A stretch of 64,000 bases of DNA, from contig NZ_BSOS01000006.1 in the NCBI RefSeq assembly GCF_030160635.1, forward strand, positions 1 to 64,000, written 5' to 3'. The position numbers and the translations under genes were made by a program. The notes under the pieces are model-generated. The model made no database searches and was not told the DNA's origin. It saw only the letters and a list, made by a program, of their open reading frames with translations. The stretch's first letter is position 1; every line of letters begins with the position of its first letter. This DNA comes from Acidocella aquatica. Lineage in GTDB: Bacteria > Pseudomonadota > Alphaproteobacteria > Acetobacterales > Acetobacteraceae. Below are positions 9,101-18,082 of this stretch, one piece after another.

Positions 9101-12100
9101 CATGTTCTGGCCGTGAGCGATGCCGGGTCTCTGAATGTGGCGGGCACGGTGGTTGCGCCGGGCGCGACTCTGAGCGCCGGAACGCTGGTTTTGGCGGGGC
9201 CTGTCTCGGTGACCAACGGGCTGGCGCTGGAGGCGGGCAGCGGCGGCATCAGCGAAGTCGCAGGCGGCGCGTTGAATACCGGCACGCTGAGCAGCGGCGG
9301 CACGACGATTGGCGGTGCGGTGTCGCTGGGCAACAGCAACAATATCGGCACGCTGGGCGCATTTGCGGCGCTGGGGAATATTCTGCTGGCTGATAGCGGC
9401 GCGCTGGATATTGCCGGTGTGGTGCAAACGCCGGGGTTGTTGACGCTGCAGGATGGCGGGGCGGTGAGCGAGATCACCGGCGGCACGCTGAATGTGGGGA
9501 CGTTGGGCAGCGGCGGCACGACGATTGGCGGCGATGTGTTGCTGACCAATGGAAACAGCATCGGCACGCTGGGCAATCTGCTCGCGGCGGGGAATTTGGT
9601 CCTGGACAATGCGGGAAGTTTGACGGTGGCGGGGCCGGTGCAGGCCAATGCGGTGACGCTGGTTGATAACGGTACGGTGACGCTGGGCGGGTTGTTGCGG
9701 GCGACGGGCGGGCAGGTGGCGCTGGTGGCTGACGGGCTGCTTGAAGCGACGGGCGGCGCGGTGAGCGTGGGCAGCGGCGGGACCATTGATATCGCGCCCT
9801 ATATCGCCGGTGGGGTGGTTGATGTGGGTGGCACGGCGGCGGGCGGGCTGGAACTCTCCAGCCTGCTGTTAAGTGGGCTGGACCCGGCCGGGACGCTTGT
9901 CATCGGCAGCGCGGGCAGTTTTGGCGCGGGAAGTATCTACACTGAAGGGCTGCTGATTCTCTCCAACCCGGCGCTCGTGCTGGATGCCGCCGGGCCGATT
10001 ACCCAGACCGGGATTTTGATCGGCAAAGTGATTGATATGAGCGGGAGCAGCCTGGCGCTGGATGGCGGGCTGGAGGCGAACACGCTGAATCTGGCGAGCG
10101 GCGGTAATATTACTCAGCCCAGCACGGGTGAGTTGTATGTCGGCACGTTGAGCAGCGGCGGGACGACGATTGGCGGCGATGTGGCGCTGAACGGATCGCT
10201 GAATTTGGTGTTTACGCTGGGCGGTTTTGCGGATGCGGGGAATTTCAACCTTGTTGACGCCGCGGCGCTGGTGGTGGACGGGCCGGTGACCGCCCGCAAT
10301 ATTGCGTTGAGCGATGGTTCGACCAGTGCCAGCAGCCTGGCGATTAACGGTACGCTGGCGGTGGGTTCAGGCGGCACGATCAGCCTCGCCGCGAATTCCA
10401 TCACCTCCAGCGGCGCCAGCCTTGTGGCGCCCGGGGGAACCGTGGCGATTGCGCCTTACACCAGTGGCACGGCGATTGATCTGGGCGGCACGGCGGCGGG
10501 GTTGGACCTGAGCGGGGCGCTGCTGGGCGCGGTCAGCGGTTCGACATCGCTGGTGGATATCAGCACCACGGGCAGCATTGCCGCCGATGGCGCGGTGAGC
10601 GTGGCGGCGGGCGCGTTGTTGTTGAGCGGCAATGGCGTGACGTTTAATGGCACGCTGGCGGTTCCGGGGGCGCTGGAGCTGGCGAGCACGAACGGGGTGA
10701 CCACCTCCTCCGGGGAGTCGCTGAGCGTTGGCACATTGCTGGCGGGCGGTGCGATCAGCGGGCCGGTGAATATGGCGCTGGGCAATAATGTGATCGGGAC
10801 GCTGGGGGCTTTTTCGCTCTCGGGGGGCGATCTGGCACTGAGCAGCCAGACGCCATTGCTGGTGAACGGGGCCCTGAGCGCGGGCAATATCACCTTGAAT
10901 GCTGCTGGGCTGACGCTGGCCAGTGTTGTCAACGCCGCCTCGGCGGTGACGCTGAACAGCGGGGCCGGGGTGGTCGAGACCGGCGGCGGCGCGATTGACG
11001 CGCCAAGCCTGACCACCGGGGGCGCCACGATTACTGGCGCCGCGCTGCTGGGCGGGGCCAATACCATTGGCACTTTGGGCGGGTTCATGGCCAGCGGGGA
11101 TGTGCTGGTGAACGATGCCAGGGCATTGAGCGTGGCCGGGAGTGTGGCGGGGGCGGATATCACGCTTGATGCGGCCGGGCTGACCTTTGCAGGTGACGTT
11201 ACCACGCCCGGCCTGTTGGCTTTGGCGAGTAGCAGCGGGGTTACGCAGAGCGCCGGTACGATCAGCGCCGCGACGCTGAGCAGCAATGGGGGGACGATTG
11301 CCGGGGGCGTGGATATGGCCTTGGCTGGGAATGCGTTGCGCACGATCGCCGGGTTTGCCGCGAGCGGCGATGTGAGGCTGGTTGACACTGGCCCGCTAAG
11401 TGTGACCGGGCCGTTCAGCGCCGCGAATATCGCGCTCTCGGCGGCCGGTATTGCGGTGGATGGCGGGATTTCAACCGGATTGTTGCAGCTTGCGAGCAGC
11501 GCCGGGGTGAGTGAGGGCGCGGGTGGCCAGGTGAGGGCGGCGACGCTGAGTAGCGGTGGCACGACGATCGCGGGCGATGCCGTGTTGAATACAGCGGGCA
11601 ATCTGGTCAACACGCTGGGTGCTTTCGCCGCCACTGGCGGGTTGACCCTGAACAACGCCACGGACCTGACGTTAGCGGGGCCGGTGAGCCTGGGGGGGAC
11701 GCTGGCGCTGCTCGATACGGGCAATATCACGCAGACGGGCGGCGCGATTACGGCGGCGGCGCTGACCAGCGATGGCGGCACCATCGGCGGCAATGCGCTG
11801 TTTGGCGGGGCGGGCAATGCGATACCCGTGCTTGGCGCGTTCGCGGCGGGGGGCAATGTGCTGCTCAACGATACCGGGGCGATGACGCTTGAGGGGAATA
11901 TAAATGCCGGGAACATGCTCAGCCTGGATGCGGGCGGGGCCATCACGCAGGGCAGCGGCATTGTTTCCGCCGCGTTGCTGAATGCGGCTGCTGCGTCGCT
12001 GACGCTGCCGGATGCGAACCTGATTGGCGCGCTGGGCAGTGTGACGGCCAGCGGTGATATCAGCGCGGCGGGCGTTGGCGGCATCGCCGGGCCGGTGAGC

Positions 12101-13129
12101 GCGAATAACGCGACACTCTCCACCACGGGGAATTTCACGGAAACCGGCAATGCGCAGATCGCGAACGCGCTGTATGTGACCGCCGGGGGGAGTGTGATCC
12201 AGAGCGCGGGCAGCGTGAGCGCGCAGACCGCCACGCTTTCGGCCGGCGGGAGCATGAGCCTGTCTGGCACGACGGCGATAGCCAATGAGGTGGATTTGAT
12301 CGCGGCCAACAGCATTACGCATGCGGCGGGCGCACTGAGCGCGGCGACGCTGGTGGGCTCGGCTGGGACCCTGGCTTCATTCGGCGCGTATACGAATATC
12401 GGCACGCTGGGCAGCTTTATCATGCATGACAGCCTGTTCGCGCTGGCAAATGCCGGGGCGTTGACGATTGTGGGGCCGGTTGTCGCCAATACCGTGACGA
12501 TCACGGCGCAAGGGCCGATCACCCTGGCGGGGAGCGCCACGGGCGGGTTGTTCATAACGGGGACCATTGCCTCGAGCACGGCAACGGCGCCATCGCCGCT
12601 TGACTCGGTGATAAGCTCGAACGGAAGTGCGGCATCGATTTTGCAGACGGGAACCTTCCTGGTTAATTCAGGGCCGAATGCGCTGACCTACCTGAACAAT
12701 GCGAGCCAGCCAGCCACGCTCTTTCTCTATACGCAGCCCAGCGGGACCATGAATTTCGCGGCGAATACCGGCGGGAGCCTGTATGCGCCGAGTTTGGATC
12801 TGGTGTTGGCGGCGGGGGCGGCCGGTGTGGTGACGGGCAATGTCAATCTTCAGCATCTCGAGGTTTTGAGCGCGCTCTCGGTTAATCTGAATGGGACGAT
12901 CGCCGGTATTCCAGGGCCGACGGCGGCGGGCGGCGGCACGGCCTTTCCGTTCCCGCAGCCGGGTTACCGGTTTAATACGTGCCCGATCGGTTCGGTGAAT
13001 TGTACGATTTTGCCGATCGAGATGCTGCCCGAGGGCAATCCGCTGGAGAATTTTGATATCTCGCCGCGCAAGCGCAAGCGGCTTGACCATGGTGTCCAGC
13101 TTCCCGGCATTGCGACACGCGATTTTTGA
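6104..13129 (+). CDS. TpsA exoprotein, filamentous-haemagglutinin type
   Basis: A 2341-residue secreted protein. A long signal peptide ends at about residue 41 (GALRAQT). The TPS/haemagglutination-activity domain follows (about 42-300), with the usual INWQSFNVGS and NANGQIVLVNQSGVVF motifs. The rest is a glycine/serine/alanine-rich beta-helix of degenerate repeats, including near-identical 72- and 92-residue modules at 8090-9505. The C-terminus (CPIGSVNC, then a basic RKRKR patch, ending in DF) looks like that of other alphaproteobacterial TPS proteins and carries no toxin domain, so an adhesin or matrix protein is more likely than a contact-dependent inhibitor. It is 63 bases downstream of tpsB. 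An ATG preceded by GAGAGG was preferred over a GTG one codon earlier. Confidence 0.93.
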   Translation: MERKTQRLAGAGANGRIARAAWLATTALTAILFVPGALRAQTALAPATTPQGGVVVGGSATITQGTGSTTIDQGSQLTAINWQSFNVGSAATVQFNQPSSSAIALNRVVTPEPSVIAGKINANGQIVLVNQSGVVFTKGSQVNAESIVVSTSNVATKDFMAGKLVFSGAPNPGAKIINDGALTARQAGLVGLVAPQVANNGVITAQLGQVVLAGASAFTLDLYGDRLVSLDVTQAVRAVDVGGRLVPALVTNSGLILADGGKVTLTAQDADALVTQLINAGGTIRTNTVGANTGTISIQGVGGDIQIAGNLLAQGTQAGSKGGAVEVLTTGTVSVAPGAVINASGDAGGGVVALGTDLQRATAGAVDTTAPRAAAVVVAAGAVVKADATGSGNGGRVTLLSSQATNFAGAISAQGGPQGGNGGMVEISSDGVISLGGTVVDTALNGQPGEILLDPQTLIVSSSGTSSGQTTYIDPASLVSLAGSIVLSANKLVDVASAVNLTGASVLTLSSGGDVTIGASIDTVGSLEIDAAGTLLVGAGLTAGSIALLDPGAKTLIDIGAPVVGTALVALESGGGISETTGGVIATASLVSGAANSGNDMLGGANSVTSLGVFTLGGAGTLTFADTGSLNVAGTVSAADMILESSGAVSEVAGGTLNVGRLGSGGTTIGGAVSLGNGNNIGTLGAFAAAGDILLADSTALDIAGVVQTPGLLTLQDGGAVSEASGGTLNVGTLSSGGTAIGGAVSLGNGNNIGTLGAFAAAGNILLADSTALNIAGVVQTPGQLKLQDGGTVSEITGGTLNVGTLSGVGTFGGDVLLTNGNSIGTLGNMTLSGTHVLAVSDAGSLNVAGTVVAPAATLSAGTLVLAGPVLVTNGLALEAGSGGISEAAGGTLNTGTLSSGGTTIGGAVSLGNGNNIGTLGAFAAAGNILLADSTALNIAGVVQTPGQLKLQDGGTVSEITGGTLNVGTLSGVGIFGGDVLLTNGNSIGTLGNMTLSGTHVLAVSDAGSLNVAGTVVAPGATLSAGTLVLAGPVSVTNGLALEAGSGGISEVAGGALNTGTLSSGGTTIGGAVSLGNSNNIGTLGAFAALGNILLADSGALDIAGVVQTPGLLTLQDGGAVSEITGGTLNVGTLGSGGTTIGGDVLLTNGNSIGTLGNLLAAGNLVLDNAGSLTVAGPVQANAVTLVDNGTVTLGGLLRATGGQVALVADGLLEATGGAVSVGSGGTIDIAPYIAGGVVDVGGTAAGGLELSSLLLSGLDPAGTLVIGSAGSFGAGSIYTEGLLILSNPALVLDAAGPITQTGILIGKVIDMSGSSLALDGGLEANTLNLASGGNITQPSTGELYVGTLSSGGTTIGGDVALNGSLNLVFTLGGFADAGNFNLVDAAALVVDGPVTARNIALSDGSTSASSLAINGTLAVGSGGTISLAANSITSSGASLVAPGGTVAIAPYTSGTAIDLGGTAAGLDLSGALLGAVSGSTSLVDISTTGSIAADGAVSVAAGALLLSGNGVTFNGTLAVPGALELASTNGVTTSSGESLSVGTLLAGGAISGPVNMALGNNVIGTLGAFSLSGGDLALSSQTPLLVNGALSAGNITLNAAGLTLASVVNAASAVTLNSGAGVVETGGGAIDAPSLTTGGATITGAALLGGANTIGTLGGFMASGDVLVNDARALSVAGSVAGADITLDAAGLTFAGDVTTPGLLALASSSGVTQSAGTISAATLSSNGGTIAGGVDMALAGNALRTIAGFAASGDVRLVDTGPLSVTGPFSAANIALSAAGIAVDGGISTGLLQLASSAGVSEGAGGQVRAATLSSGGTTIAGDAVLNTAGNLVNTLGAFAATGGLTLNNATDLTLAGPVSLGGTLALLDTGNITQTGGAITAAALTSDGGTIGGNALFGGAGNAIPVLGAFAAGGNVLLNDTGAMTLEGNINAGNMLSLDAGGAITQGSGIVSAALLNAAAASLTLPDANLIGALGSVTASGDISAAGVGGIAGPVSANNATLSTTGNFTETGNAQIANALYVTAGGSVIQSAGSVSAQTATLSAGGSMSLSGTTAIANEVDLIAANSITHAAGALSAATLVGSAGTLASFGAYTNIGTLGSFIMHDSLFALANAGALTIVGPVVANTVTITAQGPITLAGSATGGLFITGTIASSTATAPSPLDSVISSNGSAASILQTGTFLVNSGPNALTYLNNASQPATLFLYTQPSGTMNFAANTGGSLYAPSLDLVLAAGAAGVVTGNVNLQHLEVLSALSVNLNGTIAGIPGPTAAGGGTAFPFPQPGYRFNTCPIGSVNCTILPIEMLPEGNPLENFDISPRKRKRLDHGVQLPGIATRDF
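8090..9505 (+). repeat. tandem modular repeats inside tpsA
   Basis: Two in-frame modules alternate: A (216 bp) and B (276 bp). The order is A 8090-8305, A 8306-8521, B 8522-8797, A 8798-9013, B 9014-9289, A 9290-9505. The A+B unit of 492 bp (164 codons) is repeated with few differences, and long stretches are identical. Landmarks are SSGGTTIGGAVSLGNGNNIG in A and GGDVLLTNGNSIGTLGN in B. A degenerate B-like segment follows at about 9530. Such repeats can expand or contract by recombination without breaking the reading frame. Confidence 0.9.
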
Positions 13130-13142
13130 AGGCAGGCAGCAG

Positions 13143-16100
13143 ATGACCGGTAAGCGGGTGAAATTGGTCAAGGCCGGGTTGGCAATGATGATGGGGCTGG
13201 CCCTGGCAAGTTGCGCCAGGCCGCCGGTGTCGGCCTATGATAATCCGGGCGGTGGCGCGAGTGCGGCTGCCAGCCTGCCGGTTGGGCAGAATACCGCGGG
13301 GGAGAGTTGCACGATCCAGCGCAGCGGCGATAGCGCCGATGTTTATTGCGGATCATGGGACCAGCCGAGCGCGCATGTGCGCAATGGCGGCCCGGCGGCG
13401 GCGGGGGATTTGGCGGCGCTGGCTGCGACCAGCACATGGCGGGCCTCACTGGAGGGCAGCTATGCCTGCAATGCGCCCACGCCGGCGACGATTTTGGATG
13501 GCGTGCCTGCCGAGGTGCTGGCCTGTACACAGCGTTTTGGCGGGTGGCCGCATGTGGCGGTGGCGAGCGTGATTAACGGCAATGTGTATTATGCCGATGG
13601 CGTGTTGCCAGCGCTGCCGCCGATGCAGCGGGCGATGGGCGTGATGAGCGGCAAGATCGCGGCGAGCGAGGCCGGGCAGGCAACGGTGGCGGCGTCTGAC
13701 CAGATATTGGCGCAGCGGCTGGCGGCGCAGGCGTTCAGCTCCGGCGATATCGGCCATTACGAGGCGCTGATGGCGCTGGGGACCAAGGCCAACCAGGCGG
13801 AGGATTTCCCCGCCGCGGTGATTGCGTATCGTGCCGCGCTGGCGTTGCAGCAGAAGAAAATCGGCGCGGATAATCCGGGCACGGTGGCGCCGATGCTGGA
13901 ACTGGCGCTGAACCTTTCGGACCAGGCGCAATATCCGCAGGCGGCGAATATGTTTGCGGCGGTGGCGAAGCTGGCGCCGCGGGCGAGTGACCCGACCGCG
14001 CAGGCGAGGCTGTTGCATTATGAGGGGCTGGACCAGTTGAACCAGAACCACCCGGCGCAGGCGCTGGATTTGCTGCGTCAGGCGGAGGCGCTCTACGCGG
14101 CGCTGCTGCCGCCGGAGTTGTTGCAGGCGCAGCCTGCGGCAAAGACCAATGAAGCGTTGTTCAGCGTGAGCGCGCAGCCAGGCATAAGTGGCCTGCTGGC
14201 GGAGCAGGCGACGTTGAATACCCCGGTGATGCAAAGCGCGCTGCTGGGGGTGATTGAAACGTGGCGTTATCAGGCCATCGCGCTTGATGCCAGCGGCGAC
14301 AAGGCCGGGAGCGCCAAGGCGATGGCGACGGCGAACCGGATTGCGCTGGCCAATGATATCGCGCCGCCGATGCTGAGCGGGAGACTGAACCGGACCAGCG
14401 CAACGCTGGCGGTGGCGCAGGGGCAGACCGGCAGCGCGGTGGATTATCTGCAGGGGGCGGCAACGGATTTTGCAACCGCGATACCGGGCTCGCGGCCGGT
14501 GGCGGAGACGGCGCTGTTGCAGGCCGCGGCGTTGCATGACGGGAAAGATGACAAGGCGGCGCTGGCGGCCTGCCGCAGCGGTATTAGCCTGTTGACGAAG
14601 TTGCAGCTCGGAACCTCGGCGAGGCTGATCACGCCGTGCCTGGATGTGTTCGCGGCGGTGGCGGCTGGGGATCAGCCGGATGCGCAGGCGCTTTACGGCG
14701 AGATGTTTGCCGCCGCCGAGCTGGCGCAGGGCAGTGTGACGGCGCAGGAAATTGCCGAGGCGGCGGCACGGCTTTCGACGAGTTCGTCCGACCCGAAAGT
14801 GGCGTCGGCGATCCGCGCGCAGCAGGATGCGCAGGCGGCTCTGGTGAGCCTGTATCAGCAGCGCGACGAGTTGGCACACACGACGGGGGCGGGCGCCACG
14901 GCGGCTTTGACCGCGCTGGACAAGAAAATCGCCGGGGCCAATGTGGATTTGCAGCAGGCGACGCTGGCGGAACAGGCGGCGGCGCCGAATTTCGGGCAGT
15001 TGGTGCAGCAGGTGGTGCCGGCCAAGGCGGTGTTGGCCTTGTTGCGGCCTGATGAGGCGTTTTTGGGAATTACGGCGGGGCCGGACCATAGCTGGCTGTT
15101 TTTTCTGCATGACGGCGCGATGCGGGTGGCACGCAGCCAGACCAATGATTTCAGCATGGCCACGCTGGTTTCCGCCGTGCGCGACAGTATCGAGCCGACG
15201 CAGGCGGGGCTGCCGGCGTTTGATATGGCGGATGCGGCGGCGATCTATCAAGCGACGGTGGGGCCGTTCGCGGATGATATGAAGAATGTGCATGAGTTGG
15301 TGGTCGCACCCTCCGGCCCGCTGCTGGCGCTGCCGTTCGCATTATTGCCCACCGGGCCGGCTAGCGCCACTGACCTGGAGAACGCGCCCTGGCTGGTCCG
15401 CGAGACCACGCTGGCTTATGTGCCGGCCGCGGCGAATTTCGTTTCATTGAGGAAAGTGGCGGGAACTTCGGCGGCGGCGAAGCCATGGTTCGGGTTTGGC
15501 GATTTCAGGCCGGTGACGCTGGCGCAGGCGCAGGGGACGTATAACGTGGCGGCTTGCCAGGATAGCGCGGCGCTGTTCGCGAATTTGCCGAATTTGCCGT
15601 ACGCGAAGCTCGAGCTGCAGGCGGCGGGCGCGATTTTTGGCGCCGGGCCGGGCGATGAGCTGTTGGGTACGAATTTTACGGTGCCGAATGTGGAAAAGGC
15701 GGACCTGAAGAATTTCAGAATTCTGCATTTTGCCACGCATGCGCTGCTGCCGACGGATCTGCCGTGCCAGAGCCAGCCCGCGATTGTGACATCGGCGCCG
15801 CCGGGTGCGGCCACGGCGGATGATGCGCTGCTGACCACCAGCGATGTGACGGGGCTGCATCTGGATGCCGATCTGGTGCTGCTCTCGGCCTGCAACACCG
15901 GGGGCGGAACGAATGGCGGCGAGGCGCTCTCGGGCCTGGCGCGCAGCTTCTTCTACGCAGGCGCGCGGGCGATGATGGTGACGCAATGGTCGGTGAACGA
16001 CCAGGTGTCGGCGTATCTGGTGGCTGACACGTTGAGCCGGATTCATGCGGGGGCGGATGGCGGCGTGGCGGGCAGTGTGCGGGCGGCACAGCTGGCGTTG

Positions 16101-16241
16101 ATCGCCGGGGCGGGGAAGGGGTTTCCGGCGGAGATCGCGGACCCGTTTTATTGGGCGGCGTTTTCGGTGATCGGCGACGGCGGCAATGCCGCCGATTTGC
16201 GGGAGTCGGCTCTATCCGGTTCGCCACAGACCGGACTATAA
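13143..16241 (+). CDS. TPR-CHAT protease-like lipoprotein
   Basis: About 1032 residues. The ATG at 13143 gives a lipoprotein signal with lipobox LALASC (Cys24), so the protein is probably anchored in the envelope. An in-frame start at 13053 would bury that signal. A Cys-containing N-terminal region (about 25-190) leads into TPR-like helical repeats (about 200-600), a helical linker, and a C-terminal CHAT domain (about 740-1025). The CHAT His-Cys dyad is present: HFATHALL (His866) and LLSACNTGGG (Cys917), followed by SGLARSFFYAGARAMMVTQW. CHAT domains are caspase/separase-like cysteine peptidases. The gene starts 13 bases after tpsA and ends 6 bases before the kinase, so it may process or sense the TpsA protein. 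That role is inference. Confidence 0.88.
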   Translation: MTGKRVKLVKAGLAMMMGLALASCARPPVSAYDNPGGGASAAASLPVGQNTAGESCTIQRSGDSADVYCGSWDQPSAHVRNGGPAAAGDLAALAATSTWRASLEGSYACNAPTPATILDGVPAEVLACTQRFGGWPHVAVASVINGNVYYADGVLPALPPMQRAMGVMSGKIAASEAGQATVAASDQILAQRLAAQAFSSGDIGHYEALMALGTKANQAEDFPAAVIAYRAALALQQKKIGADNPGTVAPMLELALNLSDQAQYPQAANMFAAVAKLAPRASDPTAQARLLHYEGLDQLNQNHPAQALDLLRQAEALYAALLPPELLQAQPAAKTNEALFSVSAQPGISGLLAEQATLNTPVMQSALLGVIETWRYQAIALDASGDKAGSAKAMATANRIALANDIAPPMLSGRLNRTSATLAVAQGQTGSAVDYLQGAATDFATAIPGSRPVAETALLQAAALHDGKDDKAALAACRSGISLLTKLQLGTSARLITPCLDVFAAVAAGDQPDAQALYGEMFAAAELAQGSVTAQEIAEAAARLSTSSSDPKVASAIRAQQDAQAALVSLYQQRDELAHTTGAGATAALTALDKKIAGANVDLQQATLAEQAAAPNFGQLVQQVVPAKAVLALLRPDEAFLGITAGPDHSWLFFLHDGAMRVARSQTNDFSMATLVSAVRDSIEPTQAGLPAFDMADAAAIYQATVGPFADDMKNVHELVVAPSGPLLALPFALLPTGPASATDLENAPWLVRETTLAYVPAAANFVSLRKVAGTSAAAKPWFGFGDFRPVTLAQAQGTYNVAACQDSAALFANLPNLPYAKLELQAAGAIFGAGPGDELLGTNFTVPNVEKADLKNFRILHFATHALLPTDLPCQSQPAIVTSAPPGAATADDALLTTSDVTGLHLDADLVLLSACNTGGGTNGGEALSGLARSFFYAGARAMMVTQWSVNDQVSAYLVADTLSRIHAGADGGVAGSVRAAQLALIAGAGKGFPAEIADPFYWAAFSVIGDGGNAADLRESALSGSPQTGL

Positions 16242-16247
16242 GCGTTT

Positions 16248-18056
16248 ATGGCCGATATGCTTGGAAAATATGAACTGCGGCAGGTGCTTGGCAAAGGCGC
16301 CATGGGCACGGTGTATGAGGGGTTTGATCCGGTTATTGCCCGGCGGGTGGCGATCAAGACCGTGCGGCTGCCCGACCCTGAGGATGTGGAAGCGCAGGAG
16401 GAGCTGGCGCGCTTCAAGCGTGAGGCGCAGGCCGCCGGGCGGTTGACGCATCCCAATATCGTCGGCGTGTTCGATTACGGCGAGACGCCGGAAATCGCCT
16501 ATATCGTGATGGAGTTTGTTGACGGCACGACGCTGAAACATGTCGTGGATAAAAAAGAGCGCTTCGAGCTGGCCGAGATCGTGCGGATCATGGAAGCGTT
16601 GATGGCCGGGCTGCAGTTCAGCCATGACCGCGGCGTTGTACACCGCGATATCAAGCCCGCGAATGTGATGTTGACGAAGGCGGGCGAGGTGAAGATCGCC
16701 GATTTCGGGATTGCGCGGATCGAGAGCAGCAGCATGACGCAGGCGGGCACCATGCTGGGGACACCCTCGTATATGTCGCCCGAACAGTTCATGGGCCAGA
16801 CAGTGGATTCGCGCACCGATATCTATTCCTCCGGCGTGATGCTTTATCAGCTGCTGACCGGAGAAAAACCGTTCGAGGGCGGGCTGACGGCGATTATGCA
16901 CAAGGTGCTCAATACCGAGCCGCCGCCGCCCTCGGCGTTATCGGTCACCGTGCCGCATGCGTTTGATGCGGTGGTGAAAAAGGCGATGGCGAAACGGCCG
17001 GAAGACCGTTTTGCCACCGCGAATGATTTTGCCAGGGCGTTGCGCGAGGCGTTCGAGGCCAAGGCGGCGGTGGAGGCCGGGGGGTTTGGCCTGGGGATTG
17101 CGGATTTTGGCGATGGCGAGGCCACGATGGTCGCGCCCAGCCGCCCGGCGGCGCAGGTGGCGGCACCCGCCAGGGCGATGCCGCAGCAGACCGCCGCGCC
17201 CCAGAAAAAAGGCGGTAATCTGGCGTTGATCGGCGGCGGCGCGGCGGTGGCCGTGGCGCTGTTGGGCGGCGGGGCGTATTTTTTGTTGGGCGGGCACAAC
17301 GCAAGCCGGCCGGCGCAGACCACGGCGGCGCCGGCTAGCGCGCCTGCCGCGCAACCCGCTGCTCCGCCAATGACGCAGGCGCAGCGTGAAGCGGCGTTCA
17401 CCTCGATATTGGGCTCGCTGCCGTGTACCCTGCTGAATGGCAACGATAGCGGCGCGGCGCCGGAGATCTCCGGCCTGGCCGGGGCGGGAGCGCCGCAGGC
17501 GGCGTTGAATGGGGCTGTGCAATCCTTGCCGGATGCGGGGATGCTGACCAATGACACGCAGACCATCGACGGGCCCTATTGCGATGCGCTGAACGCCATT
17601 CGCCCCTATCATCCGCTGTATGCGGGAGTGGGGGCGGTGTTGGGCCTCAGTCTGGCAGGCGGCAAGACCACGCTGCATGACGGCGATCTGATTACCGTGG
17701 CGGAGAAGATGCCGGGTTATGCCGGGTATTTGGAAACCGATTATTTCTCCAGCGACGGCAGCGTGCTGCATTTGTATCCGACGCCGACGGATGCTCAGAC
17801 GGTGCTGGCGGCAGGGTCTGCGAAGACGCTGGGGGACCCGAGCCATGGCGGGGCGAGCTGGCAGGTGAGTGCGCCTTATGGCACGGATATGATCATCTCC
17901 ATTGCCTCATCGGTGCCGCTGTTCACGAAGTTGCGGCCGCAGGATGAAAATGCCAGCGATTATCTGCCTGCATTGCGAGCCGCATTGCAGAATGCGGCGT
18001 CATCGGGGGCGAAAGTGGCGGTGGCCGCGTTGCCGGTTGTGACGCTGCCGAAATAG
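16248..18056 (+). CDS. transmembrane Ser/Thr protein kinase (PpkA-like)
   Basis: 602 residues. The kinase domain (about 8-275) has a glycine loop GKGAMGTV, Lys37 in VAIKT, HRDIKPANV (Asp134) and DFG (Asp152), so it should be active. A juxtamembrane stretch contains DGEATMVAP (Thr293). A single membrane helix (about 325-348) is followed by a periplasmic domain of about 250 residues that resembles the DUF4384-type domain of other alphaproteobacterial kinases. T6SS loci usually have a kinase (PpkA), a PP2C phosphatase and an FHA protein; the last two are at 33544 and 41674, and this is the only kinase in the window. Yet it is translationally close (6 bases) to the CHAT gene and belongs to the two-partner-secretion operon. 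It converges on the T6SS operon with a 26-base gap. Confidence 0.92.
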   Translation: MADMLGKYELRQVLGKGAMGTVYEGFDPVIARRVAIKTVRLPDPEDVEAQEELARFKREAQAAGRLTHPNIVGVFDYGETPEIAYIVMEFVDGTTLKHVVDKKERFELAEIVRIMEALMAGLQFSHDRGVVHRDIKPANVMLTKAGEVKIADFGIARIESSSMTQAGTMLGTPSYMSPEQFMGQTVDSRTDIYSSGVMLYQLLTGEKPFEGGLTAIMHKVLNTEPPPPSALSVTVPHAFDAVVKKAMAKRPEDRFATANDFARALREAFEAKAAVEAGGFGLGIADFGDGEATMVAPSRPAAQVAAPARAMPQQTAAPQKKGGNLALIGGGAAVAVALLGGGAYFLLGGHNASRPAQTTAAPASAPAAQPAAPPMTQAQREAAFTSILGSLPCTLLNGNDSGAAPEISGLAGAGAPQAALNGAVQSLPDAGMLTNDTQTIDGPYCDALNAIRPYHPLYAGVGAVLGLSLAGGKTTLHDGDLITVAEKMPGYAGYLETDYFSSDGSVLHLYPTPTDAQTVLAAGSAKTLGDPSHGGASWQVSAPYGTDMIISIASSVPLFTKLRPQDENASDYLPALRAALQNAASSGAKVAVAALPVVTLPK

Positions 18057-18082
18057 GCGGTGCGTTGTGCCCAGCTGCCGTT

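Noticed and set aside
8090-9505. CRISPR-like repeat array
   Set aside because: The repeats are long, in frame, and encode protein; there are no short direct repeats with unique spacers.
7516-9786. 756-residue open frame on the minus strand within tpsA, and a 707-residue one at 10456-12579
   Set aside because: Both are antisense shadows of the repetitive, codon-biased tpsA. They are low-complexity proteins (P/S/A/T-rich) with no recognisable domain, and the sense frame is a clear TPS exoprotein.
10000-13129. TpsA as a CdiA-like contact-dependent inhibitor
   Set aside because: No VENN-type motif, no C-terminal toxin domain, and no small immunity gene follows; the next gene is the CHAT lipoprotein.
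13143-18056. CHAT plus kinase as an anti-phage abortive-infection module
   Set aside because: The CHAT protein has a lipoprotein signal and the kinase a membrane helix, and both are tied to the tps operon, so an envelope role fits better. No nuclease, effector or nucleic-acid sensor is present.
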